64,000 nucleotides of DNA from assembly GCF_001662305.1 (NCBI RefSeq), contig NZ_BDEP01000013.1, positions 1 to 64,000 on the forward strand. The letters run 5' to 3'. Under the pieces are notes generated by a model, which saw only the letters and a list, made by a program, of their open reading frames with translations, was not told the DNA's origin and did not search any database. The first letter of the stretch is position 1. Each line of letters opens with the position of its first letter. The position numbers and the translations under genes are program-made. Shown piece by piece: positions 8,836-17,654 of the stretch. Source of the stretch: Halomonas caseinilytica. GTDB lineage: Bacteria; Pseudomonadota; Gammaproteobacteria; Pseudomonadales; Halomonadaceae.

Positions 8836-10277
8836 GTGTGTGGTTGCTCAGCATCGAGGCGCTTGATCCGTCCGATCAGCCCGTCACGTTACGGTTCGCC
8901 ACAGGCGAGTATCACGACCCCGGGGCGCATCGATGGATTCCCCGCATCCAACAGCCCGGCCTGTACAAAGCCGGGCTTTTTGTGGGGGACCTCATCGACG
9001 CCAGCCGGTCGGGCTACGGGAAAACCGAACTGATCAATGCTGATGGCGGGCTCAACTGGCTGGCCGACTACGCGACCGATGGTCGGGAGGCGCGGCTGCT
9101 ATATGCCGATGCCGGCAACGTCACTGAGGTGCTGGTTGGTACGGTGGCACGTGTGGCGTTCGACGGACGGCGCGTCTCGGTGCGCCTGCGTGATCCCGTC
9201 GAGTTGCTGCAGCAGACCCATCCCGGCAATCGCTATGCCGGCGATAACGTCCTGCCGGATGGCCTCGAGGGCACGGGCGATGACATCGCCGGTACGCTCA
9301 AGCCGCGCGTCTACGGCCAGGTGCGCAACGCGTCGCCGACGCTCGTCAACAGCGCCAAGCTGATCTACCAGGTCAGCGACCAGGACTGCACGGTCTCGGC
9401 GGTGTACGACAAAGGCCACTCCCTCACCGATGGCGGTGCTTATGCCTCATTGTCGGACCTGGAGAGCACAGAGCCGGCCGCCGGCGAGTTCCGAGCGTAC
9501 CAGGGCTACATGCGCCTGGGCTCGAGCCCGGAGGGGCAGATCACCTGCGATGCCGAGGCACCGCTGACCGATGCCGGCGACGTGCTCGACCAGATCGCCA
9601 CCGAGGCCGGGGTGTCGGTAGGGGATGTGTCCGCCCTCAATGCCCGTGGCGCCATCCGGCTGTGGGTGACAAGCGAGACGACGACCGCCGCACTGCTCGA
9701 CCAGATCGTGACCTCGGTGGGGGGCTGGTGGCGCATCGACAGCAGCAACACGGTGCAGGCCGGCCTGCTCGCCGAGCCCGGTACGCCGGTGCTCTCGCTC
9801 CGCGACCACCAGATCCTCTCGATCAGTCGCTCCGCAACCGGCGCGGGTAGCAATGGCCTGCCGGTCCACCGCGTGACGTGGCATTGCGACCGCATCGAGA
9901 CGACACAGACAGATCTCTCTGGCTCGGTATCCGACGCCCGGCGCGCCCGGCTGGCCACTCAGCATCGCTCGGCCGAGGCGTCGGACAGTGCGGTGCGCAC
10001 TCGGCATCCGCTCGCCGCCGAGATCACCGTCGAGAGCCGGCTCGCCTCGCGCAGCGCCGGGCAACAGGCCGCCACGGATGTGCTCACGCTGCTCTCTCCC
10101 CGCCGTGACTCACTGAGCGTTGAGGCCCGTGTGTTGGACACGGTATCCGTTGCCATCGGCGACACCGTACGTGTCGTCACACCACGCCTGGGCTATGCCA
10201 CCGGGCGTGACCTGTTGGTGGTGAACCGGACGATCAATGCCGAGAAAAACCGCCTGACGCTCGACCTATGGGGGTAA
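8832..10277 (+). CDS. Phage tail protein, probable tail-tip/hub component
   Basis: The 481-residue product overlaps the tape measure stop (ATGA), as expected for a tail-tip gene translated by coupling. The N-terminal ~130 residues (RFATGEYHDPG, IDASRSGYGKTEL, LVGTVARVAFDGRRVSVRLRDP) are beta-rich and resemble hub proteins of siphoviruses that wrap the tape measure C-terminus. The C-terminal ~100 residues (DTVSVAIGDTVRVVTPRLGY, ending LDLWG) look like the end of gp27-like hub domains. No catalytic motif is visible. The assignment rests on gene order and general fold signals rather than on a specific family. Confidence 0.65.
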   Translation: MSVWLLSIEALDPSDQPVTLRFATGEYHDPGAHRWIPRIQQPGLYKAGLFVGDLIDASRSGYGKTELINADGGLNWLADYATDGREARLLYADAGNVTEVLVGTVARVAFDGRRVSVRLRDPVELLQQTHPGNRYAGDNVLPDGLEGTGDDIAGTLKPRVYGQVRNASPTLVNSAKLIYQVSDQDCTVSAVYDKGHSLTDGGAYASLSDLESTEPAAGEFRAYQGYMRLGSSPEGQITCDAEAPLTDAGDVLDQIATEAGVSVGDVSALNARGAIRLWVTSETTTAALLDQIVTSVGGWWRIDSSNTVQAGLLAEPGTPVLSLRDHQILSISRSATGAGSNGLPVHRVTWHCDRIETTQTDLSGSVSDARRARLATQHRSAEASDSAVRTRHPLAAEITVESRLASRSAGQQAATDVLTLLSPRRDSLSVEARVLDTVSVAIGDTVRVVTPRLGYATGRDLLVVNRTINAEKNRLTLDLWG

Positions 10278-10279
10278 CG

Positions 10280-11149
10280 ATGAAGAATCGCTGGGTCACG
10301 CTGTGTTGGCCGAACCACATTGACGCGGCCACATTGAGCGGCGGGAGCTGGGAAACCGAGCTGCCCCTGGACCAGTTACTCAATCCGGTGATGGCCGACC
10401 AGGCCCGCACCGTCGACACCGACCCCGCCAGCACGCAGTTCGTCGTCACACTGCCCCAGTCCCGTGCCATTGGCGTGGTGGCACTGGCCAAGCACAACAT
10501 CAGCGCCACCGCCGAGTGGCGGGTGCGCGTGTATTTCGATGCGGCTGGCACGGACCTGGCCTGGGATAGCGGCTGGGGGCAGGTGTGGCCGGCGGTGTAT
10601 GCCACTGCCGAGCTGGAGTGGGAGTTCGACAATTTCTGGACCGGCATCATTGACGATGACGAACGCAGCGATTTCACGGCTTTGGCCACGTGGTTCCTGG
10701 GCGACACGCAGATCGCCCGACGCATTCACGTCGAGATCAATGATCCGAGCAACCCTGATGGCTATGTGTCCCTCGGTCGCTGCCTGATCTCCGATACCTG
10801 GCAGCCGGAGTACAACGCCGCCTATGGCATCGCCTACGGCTACGACATCGGCACCGAGTTCGAGACAGCCGGCGACCCCGGCATGACCGAATATGCCGAT
10901 CCCAAGACACCGAAACGTACCGTCACCTTCACGCTCAAGCATCTCTCTCAAGAGGAGGGGTTCCGTCGGTCGCTCGCATTGCAGCGCAAGCAGGGGCTGC
11001 ATGGCGAGGTGCTCTATGCCGAGAGCACGGAGCCGGACCAGTCCTCATTTGCTACCACGTTCATCGGGCGCCAGGTCTCCGTCGATCCGCTCGAGCATCC
11101 CTACTTCGCCAACTACTCGAACAGTATCAGCCTCAAGGAGATCCTCTAA
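10280..11149 (+). CDS. Phage tail protein
   Basis: I chose ATG 10280, two bases after the preceding stop and preceded by a G-rich stretch, over ATG 10268, which would overlap. The 289-residue product has an N-terminal beta-sandwich-like part (residues ~1-130: a WPNHIDAATLSGG motif and PQSRAIGVVALAKHNIS, reminiscent of discoidin/F5-8-type modules found in tail proteins). A second part ends with the hydrophobic ISLKEIL. It sits between the hub-like gene and the receptor-binding candidate, so a tail-tip or baseplate role is likely. The stop overlaps the next start (TAATG). Confidence 0.6.
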   Translation: MKNRWVTLCWPNHIDAATLSGGSWETELPLDQLLNPVMADQARTVDTDPASTQFVVTLPQSRAIGVVALAKHNISATAEWRVRVYFDAAGTDLAWDSGWGQVWPAVYATAELEWEFDNFWTGIIDDDERSDFTALATWFLGDTQIARRIHVEINDPSNPDGYVSLGRCLISDTWQPEYNAAYGIAYGYDIGTEFETAGDPGMTEYADPKTPKRTVTFTLKHLSQEEGFRRSLALQRKQGLHGEVLYAESTEPDQSSFATTFIGRQVSVDPLEHPYFANYSNSISLKEIL

Positions 11150-12582
11150 TGGCATCAGTGACATTCCCGACACGCCTCGGTGGCTCCGGCATCACGATTA
11201 CTGATGATGCGTCTCCTGAAACCGGATTGGCCAATGGCGGCCACCGTGAGCGTTTTCTACCCGCTCTCAAGGGCACGGTTGCCATGGCGGAATATGTCTA
11301 CCAGTACGCCGCCAAGATCGACGGCGCGGCCGAGGATGCTGAGCGTGCCGAGGAGGCCCGGGGCTATGTCGAGGCCTATGCTGGCGCGCTGAAGAGCAAC
11401 ATCCACGCCCATTACGATCAGCTCGCGACCCTGAAATTTTCGTTCGCCCGTGGACGGTACCAACTGGATGAAGGGGGCGAGCGCACCGACACCACGGTGC
11501 CGTCCGACCTCATGACCATCAGTCGCTCCGGCACCAAATGGGTGGAGCGGCCGAACCGGACGATTCATGAGCGGCTGGCGGATACCCTCGCCCGGCAGTG
11601 GAAACACGGGGTGTCGAAGGGGGCCTTGGTTGAACCCAGCCGAACGAACTACTTTCTCGACAGCACTGACTACGTAAACAATTTCTCGGTTACTCAGAAC
11701 AATGTGACCAAGACCCCTAATGCCACCACGGCGCCGGATGGATCGCTGACGGGGTGCCTGGTTGAGGGCTCAACGTCTGTCAGCATCTCGACGTCTGCGG
11801 ACACGTTCTACATCGTGGGACAGAGCGTGCCGGCCGGTGATGTCTCCGGGGCAATCTACCTCAAGAAACACCCCGACGGACCGAGTGTCATCGACACCCG
11901 GTTCCGGGCACTAGGGGATGGCATCGATGAATTCGAACAATTCGAGCTGACAGACGATTGGCAATATCTCGATGTGGGTAGCATCACCTCGACGGTTGAA
12001 TCGGGGTTTCGGATTCACGTGGGTGGCAATGCGAAATTCTATGTCTGGCATGCCAACATCGAGGACGGGGATTCGCCATCCTCGCCCATCATCACTCAGG
12101 ACACCACCGTCACTCGTGCGGCCGACACCATCACGCGGACCTTGGGGAATGAGTACAACCCGAACGGGTTCAGCGTCTATGCCGAAGGCCGGCAGACGTC
12201 AGCTACCGGCACGGTGATCTATCTGTACTCCAGTGGTCTGGATAACTCGATCCGCGTGGGGCTGCCCTCGAACAGTGACAATGTGCTGTTTGTCAGCACA
12301 GGCAGCTCGCTGCAGGCCGTCATCCCGTTGAGCGATTTCCCCGACTTCACCCCCGGGGATAGCGCCCGGCTGTTGCTGTCGGTGGATCCCCCGAACAATA
12401 CGGTCCGGCTCACCCTCAATGGCGTCACGGTGTCGCGGAGCGTTAACGAGTTTCCCGTGATCGATACGCTGCGGGTCGGGGGCGTGTCGGGCAATAACAA
12501 CAACATCAATGGCACGGTCGGCGATGTCACGATGTATCCGATCGTGCTCACCCAGAGCCAGGCGGAGGAGATGACTGCATGA
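11149..12582 (+). CDS. Tail fibre / receptor-binding protein candidate
   Basis: The 477-residue product has an Ala/Glu-rich helical segment at residues ~44-85, probably a trimeric coiled coil. It then has a linker with KGALVEPSRTNYFLDS and two beta-sandwich-like domains. The first (residues ~165-320, ending FYVWHANIEDG) looks like a carbohydrate-binding module. The second (residues ~335-477, with NGFSVYAEGRQ and NTVRLTLNGV) looks like a concanavalin/LamG fold. LVEPSRTNY-type segments followed by such domains are common in phage tip proteins annotated as tail fibre. Position at the end of the tail module supports host-receptor binding. It ends in ATGA overlap with the next gene. Confidence 0.65.
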   Translation: MASVTFPTRLGGSGITITDDASPETGLANGGHRERFLPALKGTVAMAEYVYQYAAKIDGAAEDAERAEEARGYVEAYAGALKSNIHAHYDQLATLKFSFARGRYQLDEGGERTDTTVPSDLMTISRSGTKWVERPNRTIHERLADTLARQWKHGVSKGALVEPSRTNYFLDSTDYVNNFSVTQNNVTKTPNATTAPDGSLTGCLVEGSTSVSISTSADTFYIVGQSVPAGDVSGAIYLKKHPDGPSVIDTRFRALGDGIDEFEQFELTDDWQYLDVGSITSTVESGFRIHVGGNAKFYVWHANIEDGDSPSSPIITQDTTVTRAADTITRTLGNEYNPNGFSVYAEGRQTSATGTVIYLYSSGLDNSIRVGLPSNSDNVLFVSTGSSLQAVIPLSDFPDFTPGDSARLLLSVDPPNNTVRLTLNGVTVSRSVNEFPVIDTLRVGGVSGNNNNINGTVGDVTMYPIVLTQSQAEEMTA

Positions 12583-12998
12583 TAGATGCCATTTTGCACG
12601 TCGCCGATTTCCCGGCGCTGGTGGCGTATCTCGACACCAATCACCCAGAGCTGCTCGAGCGAGACGATGACGGCAGCCTGACGCAGCCGCCCAGGGTGAC
12701 GGGCTTTGCCCGGACCCCGGCGGTCATGAACGGTGATGCCGTGATGGCCTATGCCCGCCTGCGCGATGCCGAAGCCGATCAGTGGCGCAGTACGCCCGGC
12801 GTCGTGGTGTTGGCCGAGGCCCCGTTCGAGGGCAAAGGTACGGCCGACGCGGTCTATGATCTAGTCTTCAATGATCCCGATCTGCTGGCCACGTATGACA
12901 GTGTCTACGACCGCAGCCCGCGCGACATGCCCGACGGTGAGGGCAGCACGATCATGTACACGCCCCCGGATCGGTTCGGTATCATTGCGGGGGCGTGA
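12579..12998 (+). CDS. Small phage protein, last gene of the tail operon
   Basis: This 139-residue acidic protein is translationally coupled to the fibre gene by an ATGA overlap. It has no signal peptide or membrane segment and no motif I recognise. By position it could be a fibre chaperone or a minor tail protein. A hairpin follows 18 bp after the stop. Confidence 0.6.
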   Translation: MIDAILHVADFPALVAYLDTNHPELLERDDDGSLTQPPRVTGFARTPAVMNGDAVMAYARLRDAEADQWRSTPGVVVLAEAPFEGKGTADAVYDLVFNDPDLLATYDSVYDRSPRDMPDGEGSTIMYTPPDRFGIIAGA

Positions 12999-13016
12999 TG
13001 GGAGTCCTTGATAGAT

Positions 13017-13035
13017 AGTCCGCATTATGCGGGCT
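13017..13035 (+). terminator. Hairpin ending the tail operon
   Basis: AGTCCGCAT and ATGCGGGCT form a stem around one T, followed by ATGTCCCGG. There is no U-tract. The same hairpin-plus-CTATG arrangement occurs at 17655-17680. It separates the rightward tail operon from leftward cargo. Confidence 0.5.
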
Positions 13036-13052
13036 ATGTCCCGGAGAGTAGT

Positions 13053-13520
13053 CTATAAACAGATTATCCTGCCCACCCCAACTGTTATTCCTATCAGCAA
13101 TAGGGTTATATTTGCGATCACTAAAAATATCATTAGTCGCTCTGTTATCTCCGTGCCATTTTTCCCTATCAAGCTTTTAAGCTTTTTTTCTGTTCTTCCT
13201 TCATCCTTATCTTTGTTTCCGCTGTCTTCTGGTTTGTATATTGTGAGTTCTCCGTCTTTAATGGCGTTGTCGGCCATGTTCATTAATTCGTTATACCTTT
13301 TTAAGGCTCTTAGTAGAAATAAGCTTGTTGCTATGGCGAATACATTTATCAATATTGAAAGGAGTGTCTGGTCTTTCTCGAAAAGCAGGTAGTACCACCC
13401 TGCAAGGATTGCAGTTTCAATGGTGATTGAGTGCTTTATAACCTCCCATGCCCTGTTTTGATGGCATATTAATAAGTCCTTTCTTATATTGTCGTATGTG
13501 GGCCCGACCTTCATGCGCAT
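13053..13520 (-). CDS. AT-rich cargo: three-helix membrane protein of unknown function
   Basis: ATG 13520 follows GGAGA at a good distance. The 155-residue product has predicted membrane helices at residues ~33-50, ~53-73 and ~130-152, and a very charged cytoplasmic segment between them (EDSGNKDKDEGRTEKK). I know no family with certainty. The layout, two N-terminal helices then a soluble part, resembles small membrane effectors or superinfection-exclusion proteins carried by prophages. The gene is far more AT-rich than the tail genes and runs opposite to them, as expected of a gene expressed from the lysogen. Confidence 0.65.
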   Translation of the reverse strand: MRMKVGPTYDNIRKDLLICHQNRAWEVIKHSITIETAILAGWYYLLFEKDQTLLSILINVFAIATSLFLLRALKRYNELMNMADNAIKDGELTIYKPEDSGNKDKDEGRTEKKLKSLIGKNGTEITERLMIFLVIANITLLLIGITVGVGRIICL

Positions 13521-13677
13521 CAATGTCTCCTTTAGCTTGCAATGTGTGGTGATTTTAAGATGGTGCCGTTATGGTGGCTGCATGACGTGCGGTCAGAACT
13601 TGCCTGAATGTCCGATCACTTACACAGTTTTACCACTATATCTTACGGCAGACCGTGTTGAGCGGGTTATGCTCTGG

Positions 13678-13725
13678 GTGTGACGCCAACAGCATGCGGC
13701 GCCCAGGGAGGGCGACGCGTCACAC
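13678..13725. repeat. Nested stem-loop element, copy 1
   Basis: GTGTGACGC at 13678-13686 pairs perfectly with GCGTCACAC at 13717-13725. Inside lie the palindrome GCATGC and a smaller stem CGCCC/GGGCG. The element abuts the stop codon of the broken leftward gene (13726). Its first 26 bases recur almost unchanged at 17684-17709 (copy 2). Confidence 0.7.
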
Positions 13726-14393
13726 TTAATATACAGTCTTTCTTATGGGTCTTCTCTTTAACTCGAAGAGATCGCGCACAAGCTTTATTTGAATTTCGCT
13801 AATGTCATTGCAGTATAATTTGCATTTAATTTTTAATTCTCTTAAGTGATTTTCGTTGATATTATCTATAATTTTTCTCAATTCATGCGGTTCCGCTCTA
13901 TGTGAGTAGTGATAGGCTAAAAAATTTTATGACCTTTCAATAACGTTTTCTAGATCATCTAAGTTGTCTTCGTTGATAGATTTTAGAAAATCATTTATCG
14001 TTCTTATTTTAGATAGCATTGCTTGTATTTTTTGAAGATCTGATAGAGCAAGATTTTGGAATTCTTCATCTGATTCGTTTAGAACCCTTTGAGGGTGGAT
14101 GTCTATTCGATGAGCAAAGCGGATGGTTTGGATTATTTTTTTAGTGATTCTTTTAATTCTTCATCTAAAGAGGTGGCCAAGTGGTAAGCTTCCCTTCTTC
14201 TCCACTCCTGTGCCTGATGTTTGGTGTAATGCAAGGCACTAATCGCTACAAGTAGTAGCCCGAATGTAGAGATGCCCGCTAATGAAATCCCTGTGATTAC
14301 GCAAAATGAAATGATGAATAGTGCCAGAACGGTTATGGCGATTATGTTGAGGTTGCCAACCTTTTCGGTGATTTGCTTTATATATTCTTGCAT
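13726..14393 (-). pseudogene. Broken membrane protein gene (frameshift plus in-frame stop)
   Basis: An intact 86-residue opening part (14393-14133) has two adjacent membrane helices at residues ~15-55 (a hydrophobic hairpin) and then a charged helix. It stops at TAA 14133-14135 directly after seven A residues on the coding strand. Shifting -1 at that run opens a frame that continues with helical, charged residues (HRIDIHPQRVLNESDEEF) to a TAA at 13927-13929. The same frame then resumes for 66 codons, ending LFELKRRPIRKTVY at 13726. Restored, the product would be about 222 residues: a two-helix membrane anchor with a soluble helical domain. The A-run/stop arrangement could alternatively be programmed -1 frameshifting; the second stop argues for decay. 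Confidence 0.6.
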
Positions 14394-14438
14394 GTCCCCT
14401 CGCTGTCGCTCATTTGCTGTTCGGCCTATTCTACGGAC

Positions 14439-14741
14439 ATGTGCGGACGATTCGCTATCTACTTACAGCCACCGGAGATCTCCCGCCGCCTCGGGTTGCC
14501 TGAGCCTGCCGCTGGCTGGGTGGTACGATCACGTACACGCACCGGAACGGTTGGGGGTAGAGCGGCCGCCACTCGCATGGTGGTTTTACACCGAGCCTCG
14601 CATCAGGGCGGCTGGGGAGTGACGGTCGTTTCTCCGGGTCTGGCAACGGATCAATGGCGAGTGGGCTATGGTTCAGGATACTTGGAGCCCGTTCAAGCTG
14701 CAGTGGAGGACGACAATTTCTGGGGAGGCATAGCGAAGTGA
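14439..14741 (+). pseudogene. Truncated SRAP (YedK/HMCES-like) gene fragment
   Basis: The open frame begins MCGRFAIYLQPPEISRRLGL. This is the hallmark N-terminus of SRAP-domain proteins, whose Cys2 covalently traps abasic sites in single-stranded DNA. From about residue 28 the sequence no longer follows the family: the expected asparagine/PGT motif and the tryptophan-glycine-tyrosine segment are absent in this frame. A neighbouring frame contains PPLAWWFYTEP, so a frameshift is likely. Family members are ~200-230 residues; only ~30 are recognisable here. It appears to be a relic. Confidence 0.5.
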
Positions 14742-15002
14742 GGTAGTGCCTCGCGGGAAGAGGAGTGAACGCCCGGCCGCTTTGTTACCGTGAACTACGC
14801 TTGAGCCCATGCTAGGCGGCCGGGAGTGGTCATCGACCCGTAGTATCCTTGAAAACGTTGCCTGGGGTGCAGGCATGTGATGAGTGAGATACCACCCCAT
14901 GTCCGAGCGAAAACTTGACGGAGTTGTGTCGCCGAACATGATTACGACGTCAATGCTACGGTTGTTCTATGAATCCGAGCATCACAACAGGAGAATGGAA
15001 TC
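14742..15002. other. Intergenic stretch without a supported gene
   Basis: It contains CCCGGCCGC near 14773 matched by GCGGCCGGG near 14816, a long-loop inverted repeat. I see no coding signal. The end provides the GGAG ribosome-binding site for the Hint-domain gene. Confidence 0.4.
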
Positions 15003-16244
15003 ATGGCTCATCTCGAACTCGATCTTAGTGCCCCCGGCACAACAACTATTTCGCAAGAGAATGCGGATCAGACGAATACGCTCAGTATCACCAGCTTGGG
15101 CGACCACCACTTAGTTGTTGACGGGGTTACTGTTGACGCTGAGATTGGCAGCTTCGAGGGAACACCCCCCACTTTCACGGCGGCCAATGATGGCAACCTG
15201 ACGATCGGCCTGGAGCCGGCCAGTTCGCCACTCCTGTACGACAACAACAACGTAACTTTCAACATCGAGGACTCAAGCGCCATAACTTTCAACGCTTCCG
15301 CTGCCACGCTCAGAGACTACTCCGCGCCGACTCTCAACGTTAACTTTGATGGCAGCGGCCAAGGGGACTTCACCTACATTGAACCCATCGCTGAGGAGGA
15401 TGTGGATTCACTGAACATCTTCAATGTGGACGGCATGTCGACCGGTGATCAGCTGCACCTGGGCAATGGAGATGCCTGGCAGATGTATAGCTACGATAGC
15501 ACCAACGGGGTGCTGACACTGAGTGATGGCGACGATGCCTATGGCATGACCAGGCCCGTGACTATTGCCCATATCAAGATGGCTAAGGGGATAACCCAGG
15601 AGGAGTACGAGAATTGGGATCTCAGTACCTTTCTTAATGGTGGTACCTTCACCTTCACCAACACATTACAGTGCTTCGCGGCGGGTACTATGATTGCCAC
15701 GTCGGAAGGCGAGGTAGCAGTGGAGACACTGAAGATCGGTGACCTGGTGCTGACGGCCAGAGGAAAGATGATACCGGTCAAGTGGATTGGTTTGCAGCGT
15801 GCGGGCAAGCGTGTCGCTGCGCTCAACAAGCTGCCGGTGCGTATCAGAGAAGGTGCTTTGGCACCTGGTAAGCCTAACCGCGATCTGGTGGTGACAGCCG
15901 ATCATGGCATGATCATCGATGGCTTGGTCGTCAATGCCGGCGTGTTGGTCAACCAAGGCTCGATCACTTATGTCTCGCCCCATGAGCTACCTAAGGATGG
16001 AGTCTACTACCATATTGAGACCGAAAACCATGAAGTGATCCTGGCTAATGGCGCCGAGGCCGAAACCTACGTGGACTATCTGACGCGCCAGTCGTTCGAC
16101 AACTATGCCGAGTACCTTGATCTCTACGGCAACGAGACTCGCGTAGCCGAGATGCCTCGCCAGCGCATTTCCACTCGTCGCCTGCTGCCAATGACAATTC
16201 GCCAGCGTCTGGGTATCTCAGATACTGCGGTCAAGAACGCTTGA
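15003..16244 (+). CDS. Hint-domain (Hedgehog/intein-fold) protein
   Basis: The 413-residue product has a beta-rich, Asn/Thr/Ser-rich N-terminal half (residues 1-220) with no signal peptide. It then has a Hint_2-type autoprocessing domain. Cys224 opens CFAAGTMIAT, followed by VETLKIGDLVLT and VKWIG, and block B is VTADHGM with His301. The family is usual in alphaproteobacterial and halophile secreted or adhesin-like proteins, where cleavage at the Cys releases the N-terminal part. About 115 residues follow His301 (ending near KNA), including an Arg-rich stretch. It may be exported without a Sec signal (for example by type I secretion), but no RTX nonapeptides or transporter genes are nearby. 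It is likely cargo of the island. Confidence 0.8.
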   Translation: MAHLELDLSAPGTTTISQENADQTNTLSITSLGDHHLVVDGVTVDAEIGSFEGTPPTFTAANDGNLTIGLEPASSPLLYDNNNVTFNIEDSSAITFNASAATLRDYSAPTLNVNFDGSGQGDFTYIEPIAEEDVDSLNIFNVDGMSTGDQLHLGNGDAWQMYSYDSTNGVLTLSDGDDAYGMTRPVTIAHIKMAKGITQEEYENWDLSTFLNGGTFTFTNTLQCFAAGTMIATSEGEVAVETLKIGDLVLTARGKMIPVKWIGLQRAGKRVAALNKLPVRIREGALAPGKPNRDLVVTADHGMIIDGLVVNAGVLVNQGSITYVSPHELPKDGVYYHIETENHEVILANGAEAETYVDYLTRQSFDNYAEYLDLYGNETRVAEMPRQRISTRRLLPMTIRQRLGISDTAVKNA

Positions 16245-16539
16245 AAAGTAGAAGGTCCGCTCAGTGAGCAATTGAAGCTGCTGTAGAACATCGATAAACG
16301 AGCTTGCTGCCTTTATTGGCGCTCGAGCATGCAGATGCGCGAGCCCTCAACAGCCCAGTCGCTCGGGCTATAGTCCCTCCGTTCGCCCCCCCCGCTGTAC
16401 AACTAGCCCCGCCTGATGACGTGACACTCGATGAGTGCATGGGGCGGCGGCACTAACGCTGCAGACCAAGACTAGGCCCTCGATACCTACTTGACTCCCC
16501 GATAATATGGCCGCGCCATCAACCACCGATGAGGAAGCA

Positions 16540-17604
16540 ATGACAAAGGGAATTATCGCTACGGCGATAGCCTTCGCTCTGGGCATACCGGCGACAGCCG
16601 CGGCAGACATGACGATCGGCACGTGGAACCTCAAGCACCTGGGTTGGGATAATGGCAAGAGAATTGACCTTGTTGCTCACATTGTCCAAGGCGCCGATCT
16701 CTGGGCCTTGACTGAGGTGATGGACGAAGCGGCGGTGGTACAGCTCGAGGGCGAGCTTGAGTCCCTGACGGGAGAGCAGTGGAGTTCGATGACGTCTCAT
16801 GAGGTGGGGCGTTCCTCGTACCAGGAGAGCTACAGCTATCTCTGGCGTGAGAGCGCGGTCGAGTACACGAAAGGGGCAGTGGTCTACATGGACCCTGGTG
16901 ACGAATTCGCGAGGGAGCCGTACCTAGCCGAGTTTGCAGACAAGGAGACGGGGCAGGCAGTGGCTCTGGCCGCGGTACACATCGTCTATGGCGACAGCCG
17001 GGCGGACCGCACGCCCGAGATCCGGCAACTGGCCGAGATCTGGGATTGGATGAGCGAGGTCTACCCGGACACACCGCGTCTGATTGCCGGCGACTACAAC
17101 CTGGCACCTGATCACGAGGCCTGGCAGATGCTGCGCGACCAGGGCGCGGTACCGGCGATCACCTCAGGGGCGACGACCTTGAGCACGACAGATGGGCAGT
17201 ACTCGAACCTCTACGACAACCTCTGGCATGACGCCGCCGTGCTCAATGTCACCGGCGACGGAATTGTCCGATTCCCTGAGCTGCTGGGCCTGACCCATGC
17301 ACAGGCACGCGACATCGTTTCGGACCACGCTCCGATCTACGTTACCGTCGGGAATGCCGAGCCTGAATTCATCGCGATGGAAGGGGCTAGCAGCGGCAGA
17401 GAGAGCGTCGGCAGTGAGTGCATCAACATCAACGACGCGACGGTAAGCCGTCTGGATGAGCTGCCGCACATTGGGCCGTCGAGGGCTGAGAGTGTCATCG
17501 ATGCGCGCCCTTACGAGAGCGTCGACGGGCTGACCCGGGTGAGCGGCATTGGACCGTCGAGGGTTGAGGATATTGAAGCCAGTGGCCTGGTGTGCAGCCT
17601 GTAA
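16540..17604 (+). CDS. Secreted EEP-fold nuclease with C-terminal helix-hairpin-helix motifs
   Basis: ATG 16540 follows GAGGA; an in-frame ATG at 16507 lacks a site and would bury the signal peptide. Residues 1-23 form a signal peptide (cleavage near TAAA). The endonuclease/exonuclease/phosphatase fold has all expected catalytic residues: Asn30 (GTWNLKHLG), Glu59 (LTEV), His147 (VHIVYGD), Asp185 and Asn187 (GDYNLAP), and Asp262-His263 (SDHAPI). Residues ~305-346 contain two HhH-like hairpins (LPHIGPSRAESVI and VSGIGPSRVEDI), as in ComEA, giving non-specific DNA binding. The protein is probably a periplasmic or extracellular DNase, useful for nutrient DNA or against competing DNA. It lies within the integrated element. 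Confidence 0.85.
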   Translation: MTKGIIATAIAFALGIPATAAADMTIGTWNLKHLGWDNGKRIDLVAHIVQGADLWALTEVMDEAAVVQLEGELESLTGEQWSSMTSHEVGRSSYQESYSYLWRESAVEYTKGAVVYMDPGDEFAREPYLAEFADKETGQAVALAAVHIVYGDSRADRTPEIRQLAEIWDWMSEVYPDTPRLIAGDYNLAPDHEAWQMLRDQGAVPAITSGATTLSTTDGQYSNLYDNLWHDAAVLNVTGDGIVRFPELLGLTHAQARDIVSDHAPIYVTVGNAEPEFIAMEGASSGRESVGSECININDATVSRLDELPHIGPSRAESVIDARPYESVDGLTRVSGIGPSRVEDIEASGLVCSL

Positions 17605-17654
17605 ACTTCTGAGTCTGCGATCTCCTACATGACAGGACGACCATGTCGCACAGC

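Noticed and set aside
13027..13392. A rightward 121-codon frame rich in hydrophobic residues
   Set aside because: It is antisense to the AT-rich membrane protein gene at 13053-13520, which has a proper ribosome-binding site and helical character.
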